In this document: in pieces, positions 49,920-61,010 of the stretch
Layout of the letters: every line of letters starts with the position of its first letter
Position numbering within the stretch: the first letter of the stretch is position 1
Source of the DNA: Manis javanica
Taxonomy: Eukaryota > Chordata > Mammalia > Pholidota > Manidae
Assembly (NCBI RefSeq): GCF_040802235.1
Contig: NC_133156.1
Coordinates: 28,663,343-28,727,342 of the forward strand
Direction: 5' to 3'
DNA length: 64,000 nt
Translations under genes and position numbers: made by a program
Notes under the pieces: generated by a model
Told to the model about the DNA's origin: nothing
Seen by the model: only the letters and a program-made list of their open reading frames with translations
Database searches by the model: none

Positions 49920-50000
49920 CCCAGCTCTGTATCTAACCACTGTATGGCCCTGACAAGTCCTTTGCCCTCTTTGGCTTCAGTTTCCCCCTTCTATTATGCA
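49920..50000 (-). repeat. MIR-type SINE relic
   Basis: CTGTATGGCCCTGACAAGTC and TTTGGCTTCAGTTTCCCCCT match a reversed MIR core. Confidence 0.55.
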
Positions 50001-50264
50001 GGGATGACCTCTGAGAGACCGTTTAGTCTCAGAAGTCAGGGCCTCTGTGCAGCCACCCGGCAGGCTGGGCTGCCTCTATTCGAAGGTTGTACACTCTGTT
50101 CTCAGTGCTGAGATCCAGCAGCAAACAGGACAGATGCAGCACTAGCCTCAGCGAGGGAGATGGGCTTTGAACAAACCCCACACTGCGGTGTGTGTTAAGA
50201 TTCATTATGAACAGGTTACCAGAGAGGGAAGAGACAGAGATCAGGGAAAGTGATGGCTAAGGGA

Positions 50265-50400
50265 TTGTTCAGGACCCCCAAAATTCACATCTACTTGGAA
50301 CAATGACTGTGACCTATTTGGGAACAGGGTCATGACAGATGTACTCAAATTAAGATGAGGTCATACCAGGTTAGGGTGGGCCCAGGAGGTGACATTTAAG
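50265..50400 (+). repeat. MaLR (MLT1-like) relic
   Basis: TGTGACCTATTTGGGAACAG, AATTAAGATGAGGTCATACC and TTAGGGTGGGCCC match the middle of MLT1-type LTRs. Confidence 0.55.
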
Positions 50401-50593
50401 CTGAGCTGGGCAGAAGGAGTTTGTGCCAGCATCATCAAGAAGGGGCAGAGAAGAGCATTCCAGGCCAGTCAATCTGAAGGATGGAGGAGGAAACACTAGG
50501 TAAGGGTCATGGGGGTCAAGAAGCTAACTCTACCATTGAAGCCCCTTAGAAAAGGCAGTTAACCTCCCCAGGCTTGCTGTCATCATCTGCAAA

Positions 50594-50932
50594 TTAATGA
50601 TAATAATTTACTTTCAGGGATTTTCTCAAGATCGTGGCATGAGTAGGGCGGTGGAAATCAAACCATATATATTTTGAAAATACAGAAAATACAACTATTC
50701 CTAAAAGAGAGACCAGAAGATACAGTAAAACAGCCAGGCTACATTTACATCTGTGAGAACTCAGCATCTCACAAAAAGGGTAAGATACAAAGCCACAGCC
50801 CAGCGGGACCCGAGCACTCCCCCGACCCCAACTCACCAGCAGGAGTAAAAGAATCAGAGTGGGGAGGGAGTGGAAGCACAAGACTGCTAAATAACCAGCC
50901 CCTAGTAATCTGCACTGGGAGCAAAGACACAT
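50594..50932 (-). other. antisense open frame at the L1 5' extremity (112 codons)
   Basis: It reads outward over the L1 5' end and through the target-site duplication into host DNA. The core LLYLLVSLLGIVVFSVFSK is hydrophobic and matches the frame at 37,078-37,302. Confidence 0.3.
50600..50616. repeat. target-site duplication, left copy (composite L1)
   Basis: ATAATAATTTACTTTCA is repeated exactly at 58,421-58,437, at the far end of the double L1. Confidence 0.85.
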
Positions 50933-52290
50933 TGCACGGTGTACTGGATATTAGAGAAACAGAAAAGTAAAATCTGAGACTGAGACTGTGAACAGGTCCC
51001 CACAGCCTGCTGCCCTGGGACAAAAGAAAAGTGGGTGCTTTAAAAGTCTTAAAGGGACAAGGGTTTAACAGGTGGACAAAATTGTAATGGCACACTCATT
51101 CCAGGAGGGAATTTTAAGAAACTTTAGGTCCCCTAACACCCTGGGTGGCAACGCAGCTGCAAAGCCCCTCACGGTGATAAGCAGCATGCCGTTTGTTCCC
51201 TTCTGGCTGGCACTGCCAGGAAACTGGCTGACCCGCCATAGCTGTGGACCAGCCAGGGAGAAGCTCCACCCACAGCAACCACACAGAGTCTTCTCCCAGC
51301 ATGCAGCTAACCAGGACAGACCCAGAGGCTGCACCCTGTGCACAGCTGCCCAGCACAGACAGAGGAAGTGGCGCAAAGTCCAGAAGGCATGAAGGGGAGC
51401 TGTTCTCACAGGAGAACATATGCTGGGCACCTGAGACCCCTGGTAGTGCCCTAGGCAATCCTCAGGGCCACCCAACCAACAGCATCTCAGGGGATTAACC
51501 AGAGACTGCTCCCTGTGTGTGGGTAACCGGCACAAGCAGTGGAGAAGGGCAAGGAGACCAGCAAGCAGGAACGGACTTTGTTCTCACAGCTGACACGTGC
51601 ACCACTTGCCAGCAATCACTTCTATCCCCATGAAAAGGCAGAAGAACCTGGTCCAGTCCAAAATCACTCAAACACCAGAGAGAGGGCCTGGGGAGATCAA
51701 TATAACTAGTCTTCCTGAAAAATAATTCAAAATAAAAGTCATAACCATGCTGGCCTTGAACCAAAAATATTGTATCCAGCAAGATTATTATTTAAATTTG
51801 AAAGAGGGGCTTTAACAATTTCCAGACAAGCAAAAGTTGAGGGAATTTGAGTCTCACAAACAACCTCTACAATGAATTTTAAAGGGACTGCTCTAGATGG
51901 AAGCACTCCTAGGCTAAACAGATGTCACCAGAGAAAATAAAATCACAGCAAAGAAAGAAGACCAACCAAATACTAGCTAAAGGCAAAAAATAAAATCAAC
52001 TATACACAAAAGCAGTCAAGGGAAACACAAAAGAGTACAGAATAAAAGACCTAACATATAAAGAGTGGAGGAGGAGGAATAAGAAGGGAGAGAAATAAAG
52101 AATCATCAGAATGTGTTTATAATAGCATAGTAAGTGAGTTAAAGTTAGATGGTTAGATAGTAAAGAAGCTACCCTTGAACCTTGGTAACCACAAATCCAA
52201 AGCCTGCAATGGCAGTAAGTACATATCTATCAATAATCACCCTAATTGTGAATGGATTGAATGCACCAATCAAAAGACAGAGTAATAGAT
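50617..52290 (+). mobile_element. L1 5' portion (5' UTR, deleted ORF1, start of ORF2), upstream half of composite
   Basis: It starts with a degraded version of the L1 head (CAAGATCGTGGCATGAGTAG, against AAAGATGGCAGTATGAGTAG in the copy at 37,276). It follows the same 5' UTR with one 179-bp unit, then jumps at 51,752 from the ORF1 start (CATAACCATGCTG) to its last codons (GCCTTGAACCAAAAATATTG). It continues through the inter-ORF region and the first about 80 bases of ORF2, stopping at AGTAATAGAT (52,290). No 3' half follows. A second L1 begins at once. Confidence 0.85.
51114..51458 (-). other. antisense open frame in L1 5' UTR (114 codons)
   Basis: This is the counterpart of the antisense frame 36,459-36,809. 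Shared strings include FSC-(K/E), LLD, SVLGSC, AAS and DSVWLLWVEL. An overlapping antisense frame (51,535-51,065, 156 codons) carries the other shared end, LKFLKIPS, so the two copies differ by a frameshift. Confidence 0.3.
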
Positions 52291-52506
52291 TACTTGCAGC
52301 TTCAGGGATTCAAGATGTGTCATGAGACATGAGACCTCATAGAACTCCTTCCAAAACCACATACAATAAGAAAATACACTTAATACAACTAACCCTAAAA
52401 CAGCAATAGGAAAAAAGGCTGCACCAGACTGTATACAGACCTCACAAAAAGAGCAGACCTCAAGAAGCAGGTTAATGTGTGAAAGCCTTGATCTGGCAGG
52501 ACCCAA
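52270..52506 (-). other. antisense open frame at the 5' extremity of the second L1 (78 codons)
   Basis: IAVLGLVVLSVFSYCMWFWK is the diverged counterpart of the hydrophobic core in the two other L1 5' ends, although this L1 has a clearly different 5' UTR. It too runs across the L1 5' boundary. Confidence 0.3.
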
Positions 52507-53319
52507 GCCCTTCCACCACCCAGCTCACTGGTGGGAGGAAGAGAAATGGAGCAGGGAGCAAGTGGAAGCCTAGAACTACTGAACTTCCAGCCCTGGAGGT
52601 CTGCTCTGGAGGACAAACTTGCATTGTGTGGTGCTCTGGAGATTGGTGGGGTTGGGGAAATGGGACAGGCAGAGTGCTTGAGAAACTGAGATAAAGGAAA
52701 GGCAGGTGGTCTGAAAGGCTTCCTAGCACCGAGACGGCTGCTGAAGGGGTGGGATTTGCACAGAGCTTGCTGCACAGGAGAAGGAATAGGTGAGCGAGGT
52801 TGTTTGGATGCACTTTGCCTAGCAGGTTGGGACCCTTGGGGAGCTTCAGGCACTCCATCCCCCTCGATGGCTACTCAGCTCCAAGTCCCCTTCCACTGTG
52901 ATGCACAGCCTGCTGATCCTTCCTCCTGGTCTGCTGGCACTGGCTTGCAAACCAGCAGTTACTGTGCTGCTGTCAGGCCAGCCAGAGGGAAGCCCCACCA
53001 ACAACAGCTAGAGACGCAAAGCACAGAGGCTTACACCTATGTGCTCAGCCCACTGGCTCTGATACTGGAGGCAGGCACTGCAGCCAGGAATCATGAAACA
53101 ACTCTTATCTCCCCCCAGGCAGCAGTGCTGCACCCTTATGAACTCCAACCTCACACTAGGGGCTGAGCGGCTCCAGAGACTAGAGCTTCTGGGCACTAGA
53201 GGGCATGACATACACATATGAAATGTCAAAAGAACCTGGTCCAGACCAAAATCTCATAAACCCCAGGAAAAGGGCCAAAAGAAACTGAACTCACCAATCT
53301 TCCTGAAAGAGACTACAAA

Positions 53320-53985
53320 ATGAAAATCATAAAAAAGCTCATGGAGGTACAGAAAAATATTCAAGAACTCAGGGACAAATTTAAGATGCAGATTCAATCA
53401 ATAAGAAATTTCATATCTGAAATTAAACATACAATGGAGGGATTTAAAAGCAGATTACATGTAGTAGAAGATACAGTAAATGGAACAGAAATTAGAGCAG
53501 AGGAATGCAAAGAAGGTGATGCTCAGAGAGATAAAAGGATCTCTAAGAATGAAAGAATATTGAGAGAACTGTGTGACCAATCCAAAAGGAACAATATTTG
53601 CATTATAGGGGAATCAGAAGAAGAAGAAGAGAGAAAAAGGGATAGAAAGTGTCATTGAGGAGGTGATTGCTGAAAACATCCCCAATCTGGGGAAGGAGAT
53701 AGTCTCTCAAGCCATGGAGGTGCACAGATCTCCCAAAACAAGGGACCCAAGGAAAACAACATCAAATCAAAACATATAATAATTAAAATGGCAAAGATCA
53801 AGGATAAAGACAGACTCTTAAAAGAAGCTAGAGAGAGAGAAAAGATCACATACAAAGGAAAACCTATCAGGCTATCATCAGATTTCTCAACAGAAACATT
53901 ACAGGAGAGAAAGGAGTGGCATGATGTTTAATGCAATGAAGCAGAAGGGCCTGGAACAAGAATACTCTACCTGGAAAGGTTATCA
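53320..53985 (+). pseudogene. L1 ORF1, frameshifted
   Basis: The first 112 codons (53,320-53,658) hold the coiled coil (MEVQKNIQELRDKFKMQIQS) and the start of the RRM (KNERILRELCDQSKRNNICI). The frame then shifts; IEEVIAENIPNLGKEIVSQA and the C-terminal domain follow in another frame, with further stops. Order and content match the ORF1p of the copy at 35,379. The N-terminus is probably also lost. Inactive. Confidence 0.85.
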
Positions 53986-54312
53986 TTTAAATTTGAAGGA
54001 GGGATTAAACAATTTTCAGATAATCAAACGCTCAGAGAATTTACATCCCACAAACCACCTCTACAGTGCATTTTGGAGGGACTGCTATAGATGGAAGTAT
54101 TACTAAGGCTAAGTAGATGTTACCCAAGGGATGGACAAAGAGTACAGAATATGATACCTAATATATAAAGAATGGAGGAGGAAAAAAAAGGAGGAAAAAA
54201 AAAAGAACCTCTGGTTGGGTTTGTAATACCATATGAACTGAGTTAAATTAGACTGTTAGCTAGTAAGGGAATTACCCTTGAACCTTTGGTAACCACGAAT
54301 CTAAAGCCAGCA

Positions 54313-57300
54313 ATGGCAATAAGTACATACCTATCGATAACCACCCTAAATGTAAATGGTCTGAATGCACCAGTCAAAAGATATAGAGTCACTGAATGGA
54401 TAAAAAAAAAAAAACAACCATCTACATGCTGCCTATAAGAGACTCACTTCAAACCCAAGGACATACACAGACTGAAAGTAAAGGGATGGAAAAAGAAATT
54501 TCATGCAACTAATAGGGAGAATAAAAGCAGGAGTTGCAGTACTTGTATCAGATAAAATTGACTTCAAAACAAAGAAAGTAACAAGAGATAAAGAAAACAT
54601 TATGTAATGATATAGGGGTCAGTCCAACAAGAGGATATAACTATTATAAATATTAATGCACCCAACACAGGATCACCTACATATGTGAAACAAATACTAA
54701 CAGAATTAAAGGGGGAAATAGAATGCAATGCTTTCATTTTAGGAGACTTCAACACACCACTCACTCCAAAGGACAGATCAACCAGAAAGAAAATAAGTAA
54801 AGAGACAGGGGAACAGAAAAATGTATTAGAACAGATGGACCTAATGGACATCTATAGAACACTCCATCCAAAAACAACAAGATACACATTCTTCTCAAGT
54901 GCACATGGAACGTTTTCAAGAATAGATCATACACTAGGCCACAAAAAGAGCCTCAGTAAATTAAAAAAGGTTGAAATTGTACCAACCAGCTTCTTAGACC
55001 ACAAAGGTATGAAACTAGAAATAAATTACACAAAGAAAATGAAAAAGCCCACAAACACACCGAGGCTTAATAATATGCTCTAAAAAATCAATGGATCAAG
55101 GACCAAATGAAAACAGAGATCAATCAATATATGGAGACAAATGACAACAATAATTCAACACTGCAAAATTTGTAGGATGCAGTGAAGGTCATGCTAAGAG
55201 GGAAGTATATTGCAATACAGGCCTACCTCAGGAAAGAAGAACAATCCCAAATGAAGAGTCTAAACTCACAATTAATGACAATAGAAAAAGAAGAACAATG
55301 AGGCCCAAAGTCAGTAGAAGGAGAGACATAATAAAGATTAAAGCAGAAATAAATAAAATCGAGAAGAATAAAACAATAGAAAGAATCAATGAAAGCAGGA
55401 GCTGGTTCTCTGAGAAAAATCAACAAAACAGATAGACCCCTAGGATGACTTTTCAAGAAAAAAAGAGAGTCTACACACATAAACAGATTCAGAAATGAGA
55501 AAGGAAAATCACTATGGACACCACAGAAATACAAAGAATTATGAGAGAATACTGTGAAAAATTATATGGTAGCAAACTGGATAACCTAGAAGAAACAGAC
55601 AACTTTCTAGAAAAATACAACCTTCCAAGGCTGACCCAGGAAGAAACAGAAAATATGAATTGACCAATTACCAGCAACATAATTGAACTGGTAATCAAAA
55701 AACTACCTAAGAACAAAATTCCTTGACCAGACGGTTTCACTGTTGAATTTTATCAAACATTTAGTGAAGACTTAATACCCACCCTCCTTAAGGTTTTCCA
55801 AAAAGTAGAAGAGGAGAGAATACTTCCAAACTCATTCTATGAGGCCAACATCACCCTAACACCAAAACCAGACAAAGACACCACAAAAAAAGAAAATTAC
55901 AGACCAATATCCCTGATGAATATAGATGCAAAAATACTCAACAGAATATTAGCAAACCAAATTCAAAAATACATCAAAAAGATCATCCACCATGATCAAG
56001 TGGGATTCATCTCAGGGATGCAAGGATGGTACAACATTAGAAAATCCATCAACATCACCCACCACATCAACAAAAAGAAGGACAAAAACCACATGATCAT
56101 CTCTGTAGATGCTGAAAAAGCATTCGACAAAATCCAACATCCATTCATGATAAAAACTCTCAACAAAATGGGTATAGAGGGCAAGTACTTCAACATAATA
56201 AAGGCCCTATATGACAAACCCACAGCCAACATTATACTTAACAACAATAAGCTGAAAGCTTTTCCTTTAAGATCAAGCACAAGACAAGGATGCCCACTTT
56301 CCCCACCTCTATTCAACATATTACTGGAGGTCCTAGCCATGGCAATCAAAAACACAAAAAAATAAAAGGCATCCAGATTGGCAAGGAAGAAGTTAAACTG
56401 TCCCTGTTTGTGGATGACATCATATTTTACATAAAAAATCCCTAAAGAATCTACTCCACAACTACTAGATCTAATATCTGATTTCAGCAAAGTTGTGGGA
56501 TACAAAATTAATATGCAGAAATCTGTTGCATTCCTATACACTAACAATGAACTAACAGAGAGAGAAATCAGGAAAACAATTCCATTCACAGTTGCATCAA
56601 AAAGAATAAAGTACCTAGGATAAACCTAACCAAGGAAGTGAAAGACCTATACTCTGTAAACTGCAAGACACTCATGAGAGAAATTAAGGAAGATATCAAT
56701 AAATGGAAACACATCCAGTGCTCATGGATAGGAAGAATTAATATTGTCAAAATGGCCATCCTGCCTAAAGCAATCTACATATTCAATGCAATTCCTATCA
56801 AAATATCAACAGCATTCTTCAACGAACCAGAGAAAATCATTCTAAAATTCATATGGAACCACAGAAGATCCCGAATAGCCAAAGAAAACCTCAGAAGGAA
56901 GAATAAAGCTGGGGAGATTATGGTCCCCAACTTCAAGCTCTACTACAAAGCCACAGTAATCAACACAATTTGGTACTGGCACAAGAACATACCCATAGAC
57001 CAATGGAACAGACTAGAGAGCCCTGATATAAACCCAACCATATCTGGTCAATTAATGTATGATAAGGGAGCCATGGACAGTCCATGGGGAAATGACAGCC
57101 TCTTCAACAGCTGGTGTTGGCAAAACTGGACAGCTTCATGCAAGAGAATGAAACTGGATCATTGTCTAACCCTATACAGAAAAGTAAACTTGAAATGGAC
57201 CAAGGACCTGAATGTAAGCCATGAAACCATGAAACTCTTAGAAGACAACATAGGTAAAAATTCTCCTGAATATACACATGACCAACTTCTTCCTGAATGC

Positions 57301-58049
57301 ATCTCCTTGAGAAAGGGAAACAAAAGCAAAAATGAACTCATGGGACTACATCAAACTAAAAATTTTCTTTACAGCAAAGGACAGATGAACAGAATAAAAA
57401 GTCATCCTAAAGTATGGATAACCTGATTAACAAATGGGCAGAGGATATGAAGAGACAGTTCTACAAAGAAGAAATTCAGATGGCCAACAGACAGATGAAA
57501 AGATGCTCCACATCACCAATCATCAGGGAAATGCAAATTAAAACTACAATGAGATATCACCACACACCAGTAAGGATGGCCAGCATCAAAAAGACTAAGA
57601 AAACAAATGCTGGTGAGGATGTGGATAAAGGGGAACCCTCCTATACTGCTGGTGGGAATGTAAATTAGGTTAACCATTGTGGAAAGCAATATGGAGGTTC
57701 CTAAAAAATCTAAAAAATAGAAATACCATTTGACCCAGAATACCACTCCTTGGAATTTATCCAAAGAATACAACTTCTCAGATTCAAAAAGATATATGCA
57801 CCCCTATGTTTATTGCAGCACTTTTTAACAATAATCAAGACATGGAAGCAACCTAAGTGTCCATCAATAGATGAATGGATAAAGAAGAAGTGGTACATAT
57901 ACACAATGGAATACTATTCAGCCATAAGAAAGAAACAAATCCTACCATTTGCAACAACATGGATGAAGCTGGAGGACATTATGCTCAGTGAAATAAGCCA
58001 GGTGGAGAAAGACAAGTGCTATATGATTTCCCTCATTTGTGGAGTGTAA
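54313..58049 (+). pseudogene. L1 ORF2, frameshifted
   Basis: It starts ATGGCAATAAGTACATACCT, like the other copy. Pieces: endonuclease with LGDFNTPLTPKDRSTRKK, SSAHGTFSRIDHTLGH and LDHKGMKLEI (54,685-55,083); RT fingers and palm (55,916-56,365, [20 protein letters not shown]); catalytic box SLFVDDIIFYI in another frame near 56,404; and thumb/C-terminus (56,638-57,426; 57,414-57,668; 57,750-58,049). The catalytic Asp pair is kept, but Ala of the FADD box is Val. Multiple frameshifts make it inactive. Confidence 0.9.
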
Positions 58050-58420
58050 CAACAAAGCAAAACTGAAAGAATAAATAGCAGCAGACTCAGAGACTCCAAG
58101 AAGGAAATAGTGGTTACCAAAAGGTAGGGGTGTGGGGAGGGCAGATGGGGAGTAAGGGAGAGGTGGATTGAGGAGTATTATGTTTAGTACACATGGTGTG
58201 GGGTATCACGGGGAAAATAGTGTAGCACAAAGAAGACAAACAGTGAATCTGTGGCATCTGACTACACTGATGGACAGTGACTGCATTGGGGTGTGGGTGG
58301 GTACTTGATAATATGGGTAAATGTAGTAACCACATTGTTTTTTCATGTGAAACCTTTATAATGTTGTATGTCAATAATACCTTAATAAAAAGTTTTTAAA
58401 AAATAATAAATGAGTAAAAA

Positions 58421-58437
58421 ATAATAATTTACTTTCA
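58421..58437. repeat. target-site duplication, right copy (composite L1)
   Basis: ATAATAATTTACTTTCA is identical to 50,600-50,616. Confidence 0.85.
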
Positions 58438-60245
58438 AGATACTCATGAGGATTTTATTACTAGTGCCCCCTGCTTATTTTGGGGCCTTAGGAAGAATAA
58501 ACACTCAATAAATGGGAACTAAGTATCAAGTTATGCACAGAGCATAATAATAATAATAATGCATGTATGGTTTATGTCTGTTGGTCAGATTATATTTTAT
58601 AATCCAGTTCTCTTTGTTTTCCTTTATTCTTCTGCTCTTAATTTATATTTGGACTTTCATGTTACATTTTATGTATGTCTGTAAATTTCTGAAAAGGAGA
58701 CATTATTATTACTATTACTATTATCGTTACTAATAATAGTAATAAAACGGAAGTGAGGGAGAATGCTTTCAAGTGTATATAAGCTGCTACACAAATGTGA
58801 GAGATTCTTGCCACATATTCCAAGTGTCTCAGGCTGTACTGAGATATAATATATTGCATTTCAGAATCAGAAACTCCCTGCCAACCTGAAGCCTCACCCA
58901 TGTGCCAGGGAGCTGCAGACATGGGGCATATTTTCCCATGGGGCCTTGGGAAATGGCCTGAAGGATGCGCTGAAAGCAGGCAGACTCTAAGAGGAAGGCA
59001 GCAGGCAGGGAAGGGAAGTCCTGGGAGCACGTGAGCTCTGTCAGCAGGACTCTTGTTGGCCCTCCTAAGGGGGAGAATTTAGTTGTATGTGGATTGAATG
59101 AATGAAGATGAGGAAGAATTTTCTAATACATTCCTAATAATTTTCTTCTAATGACTGAAATGACCTTGAGAGGCAGTAGTTTTATAAGCTATACAATTCT
59201 CCTTTCAGCAATAGTTTGGAGAGGATTCCATGTATTTTGGGTTCGTGGTGAAGGATATGCGATACTTGGAAGAGATGATGTCATCAGTAAGGATTAGATG
59301 TGACTATAGGAAACAAGTCCAAAACAATAGGTTGTATAACATGGAAGCTTATTTCTTCCTCTCAAAACAATGTAAGGATGAGTGGCCCAGGGCTAGTGCG
59401 GTTGCTCTGCTCTACCTAGCCCTTCTGGTTCACATCTACCTTCCCTATGATGTGGCCCTCATCCTTGTGGTACAAAGTGGTGGCCATCACACCCACATTC
59501 CAGGAAGCAAGATGGAAGGAGGTACAGAATCAGAAAGGTGCAGGGAGAAAGGCAGAATGGGCAAAGTAAGATTCTCAGAATCTACCGTGATGTTTATGCT
59601 TGCATCTCATTGGCCAGAAGTAAGTCACATGGCCATGCCTAGTGGCAAAGAAGGATGGGAAATGCAGCCTTTATTCTGGATAGCCAAGTTTCCATTTTAG
59701 GTTCCATCTGATTACCTTCCAAGAGAGTTATTCCATTTGTGAAAGGGGAGAAGAGATGTTGAAGAACAACAAGAGTGATATTTCTGATCACATTTAGCTC
59801 TAAAAGTCTATGAGTTTTTGATTCTTGATGCTCTGTTACTATAACCAGGGTCTGAACCCTCACTCTGGATACAAAGTGGGTATCTGAGTTGAGTAGGACA
59901 TGCTAAGACTGCTCAGGGAAGGCAGGGAAGACTCACAGAGATGCCTGATATCAGAGCGAGGACAGCCTGTCTGCTGTACATGCTGACTGATCACCACCCT
60001 GATATTTGGAGGCCTCTCATTGGGAACCTGTGAGTTCAGCAGCCTACAAAATTGCCTTTCCATGGGGCAATGAGATGTTCTGTCCTTGGCTTTTACATGT
60101 GGGCAATTTACAATTTACAAAATTTACAGTCTACAAAAAACACACATGATGTTTCCCTCTCTATGCAAAAGTAGAGGTGAAGTTCTCCAGAATGTCAGGA
60201 AATAACCTGGATTTTGTAAGATAAATTCTAACCAAAATAAGCAGG
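58438..60245. other. intergenic DNA between L1 and ERV
   Basis: No supported gene. There is an (AAT)n tract at 58,545-58,560 and an imperfect ATT/ACT tract at 58,702-58,745. The segment 59,290-59,530 looks like an old interspersed repeat I cannot name; the 156-codon open frame 59,230-59,700 overlaps it and is not credible as a gene. Confidence 0.55.
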
Positions 60246-60273
60246 TGATGAGAGGCAACAAAGGGCCAGGCAG

Positions 60274-60279
60274 TTTATT
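60274..60279 (-). terminator. LTR polyadenylation signal
   Basis: AATAAA on the minus strand (ACTCAAATAAACTGCC), about 80 bases after the TATA box, as in gammaretroviral LTRs. Confidence 0.7.
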
Positions 60280-60359
60280 TGAGTGCAATCCCAGGTAAGG
60301 TTCAGCAGTCTGCACCGGGACAGGCTGGAGAAGTCGCCCCCAGGCAGACAGGTGAGGAG

Positions 60360-60367
60360 TTTTTATA
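60360..60367 (-). promoter_or_regulatory. LTR TATA box
   Basis: TATAAAAA within GTGCTTATAAAAACTCCTCA on the minus strand. A CCAAT box (GAGCCAATAAA) lies about 60 bp upstream at 60,424-60,428. The core promoter therefore looks intact. Confidence 0.7.
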
Positions 60368-60706
60368 AGCACAGGGAAGGCAGGGGGACGTGGGCTGTTC
60401 CAAGGGGTATGTGGGAAATTTTTATTGGCTCAGGGTTGGGTGATGGACAGCCAGAGGTCTCCTCCTTCTGGATGGAGGGGGTCTGCATCTGGGGTTTGTC
60501 GGCACATCATGGGACTGGAATCCAGGAAGAGCTGTTCGTTCCTTCCTTATATGGCACAGAGCTACTTGGTGCTGTCTACGTTCTGCTTGTACTGTCCTCG
60601 CTTTCCTCCCTCCGGTACCTCTAGCCTTACATTCCAGCCTTCTGGTCATAATGGGTGATGACTTGATCTGGCTACTTCTGGCTGACAAGGGGCATTGTGG
60701 GGGTGT

Positions 60707-60895
60707 TTAAGGCTGGTTGATGGCCAGAGGAAGCTCAGTCGGGAGGGGCAAGTACTTGTACAGCAACAGTTGATTAACCTTTATGTGTGAAATTTCTGCT
60801 ATGCACTGTTGAAGGAATTTGAAAACAGATGGGGCAATTAACAGTAAACCACAAACTGTTATTAAGGGGCCCAGTAGAGGCATTAGCCAGGCCAT
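60707..60895 (-). pseudogene. ERV env, end of transmembrane subunit
   Basis: An open piece of 62 codons contains a hydrophobic membrane segment (LLGPLITVCGLLLIAPSVFK) and a short cytoplasmic tail, ending just before the LTR. It lies in a different frame from the upstream transmembrane-subunit piece, so a frameshift separates them. Confidence 0.7.
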
Positions 60896-61010
60896 AATGG
60901 GGGACTGAAGCCACCCATAAGGACTGCCTTCAGGTACTCATGTTTTGTGGAGGTCTTTTTGTAGTTCTTGTAATTTTTTTATGCTTTGTTCTATGGTTCC
61001 AGCATTCTTC

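Larger units (their letters stand above)
44576..50599. other. intergenic DNA with old repeats
   Basis: This 6-kb GC-richer stretch has MIR relics (46,950-47,100; 48,005-48,105; 49,190-49,290; 49,920-50,000) and MaLR-like relics (47,535-47,985; 50,265-50,400). Overlapping open frames of up to 189 codons (48,935-49,504) occur on both strands; they contain the MIR sequence, so they are not a gene. An isolated TATA-like sequence lies at 48,667. Confidence 0.6.
52291..58420 (+). mobile_element. full-length L1 (second half of composite)
   Basis: A complete L1 starts near 52,300 (TTCAAGATGTGTCATGAGAC). It has its own 5' UTR (to about 53,250), ORF1 (53,320-53,985), ORF2 (54,313-58,049) and a 3' UTR of the ATGTAGTAACCACATTG class, with an A-rich tail to 58,420. 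The 17-bp duplication follows directly. It is more decayed than the L1 at 30,809 and belongs to another subfamily by 5' and 3' UTR. Confidence 0.92.
60246..60687 (-). mobile_element. ERV 3' LTR (borders approximate)
   Basis: Read on the minus strand, about 440 bp runs TGTCAGCCAGAAGTAGCCAG to CTCATCA, with TG...CA ends. It contains a CCAAT box, a TATA box and an AATAAA in the usual order and spacing, and it lies directly after the env tail. The start could also be at 60,694. A purine-rich primer tract in front was not obvious. The matching 5' LTR must lie beyond the window. Confidence 0.75.

Noticed and set aside
51735..51775. The ORF1 gap in the first L1 of the composite read as a removed intron
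   Set aside because: The related intact copy has GATGGA or ATGGAC rather than GT at the left border, so ordinary splicing is not supported; kept as a deletion.
59230..59700. Open frame of 156 codons between L1 and ERV
   Set aside because: It overlaps what looks like an old interspersed repeat and lacks any recognisable domain.
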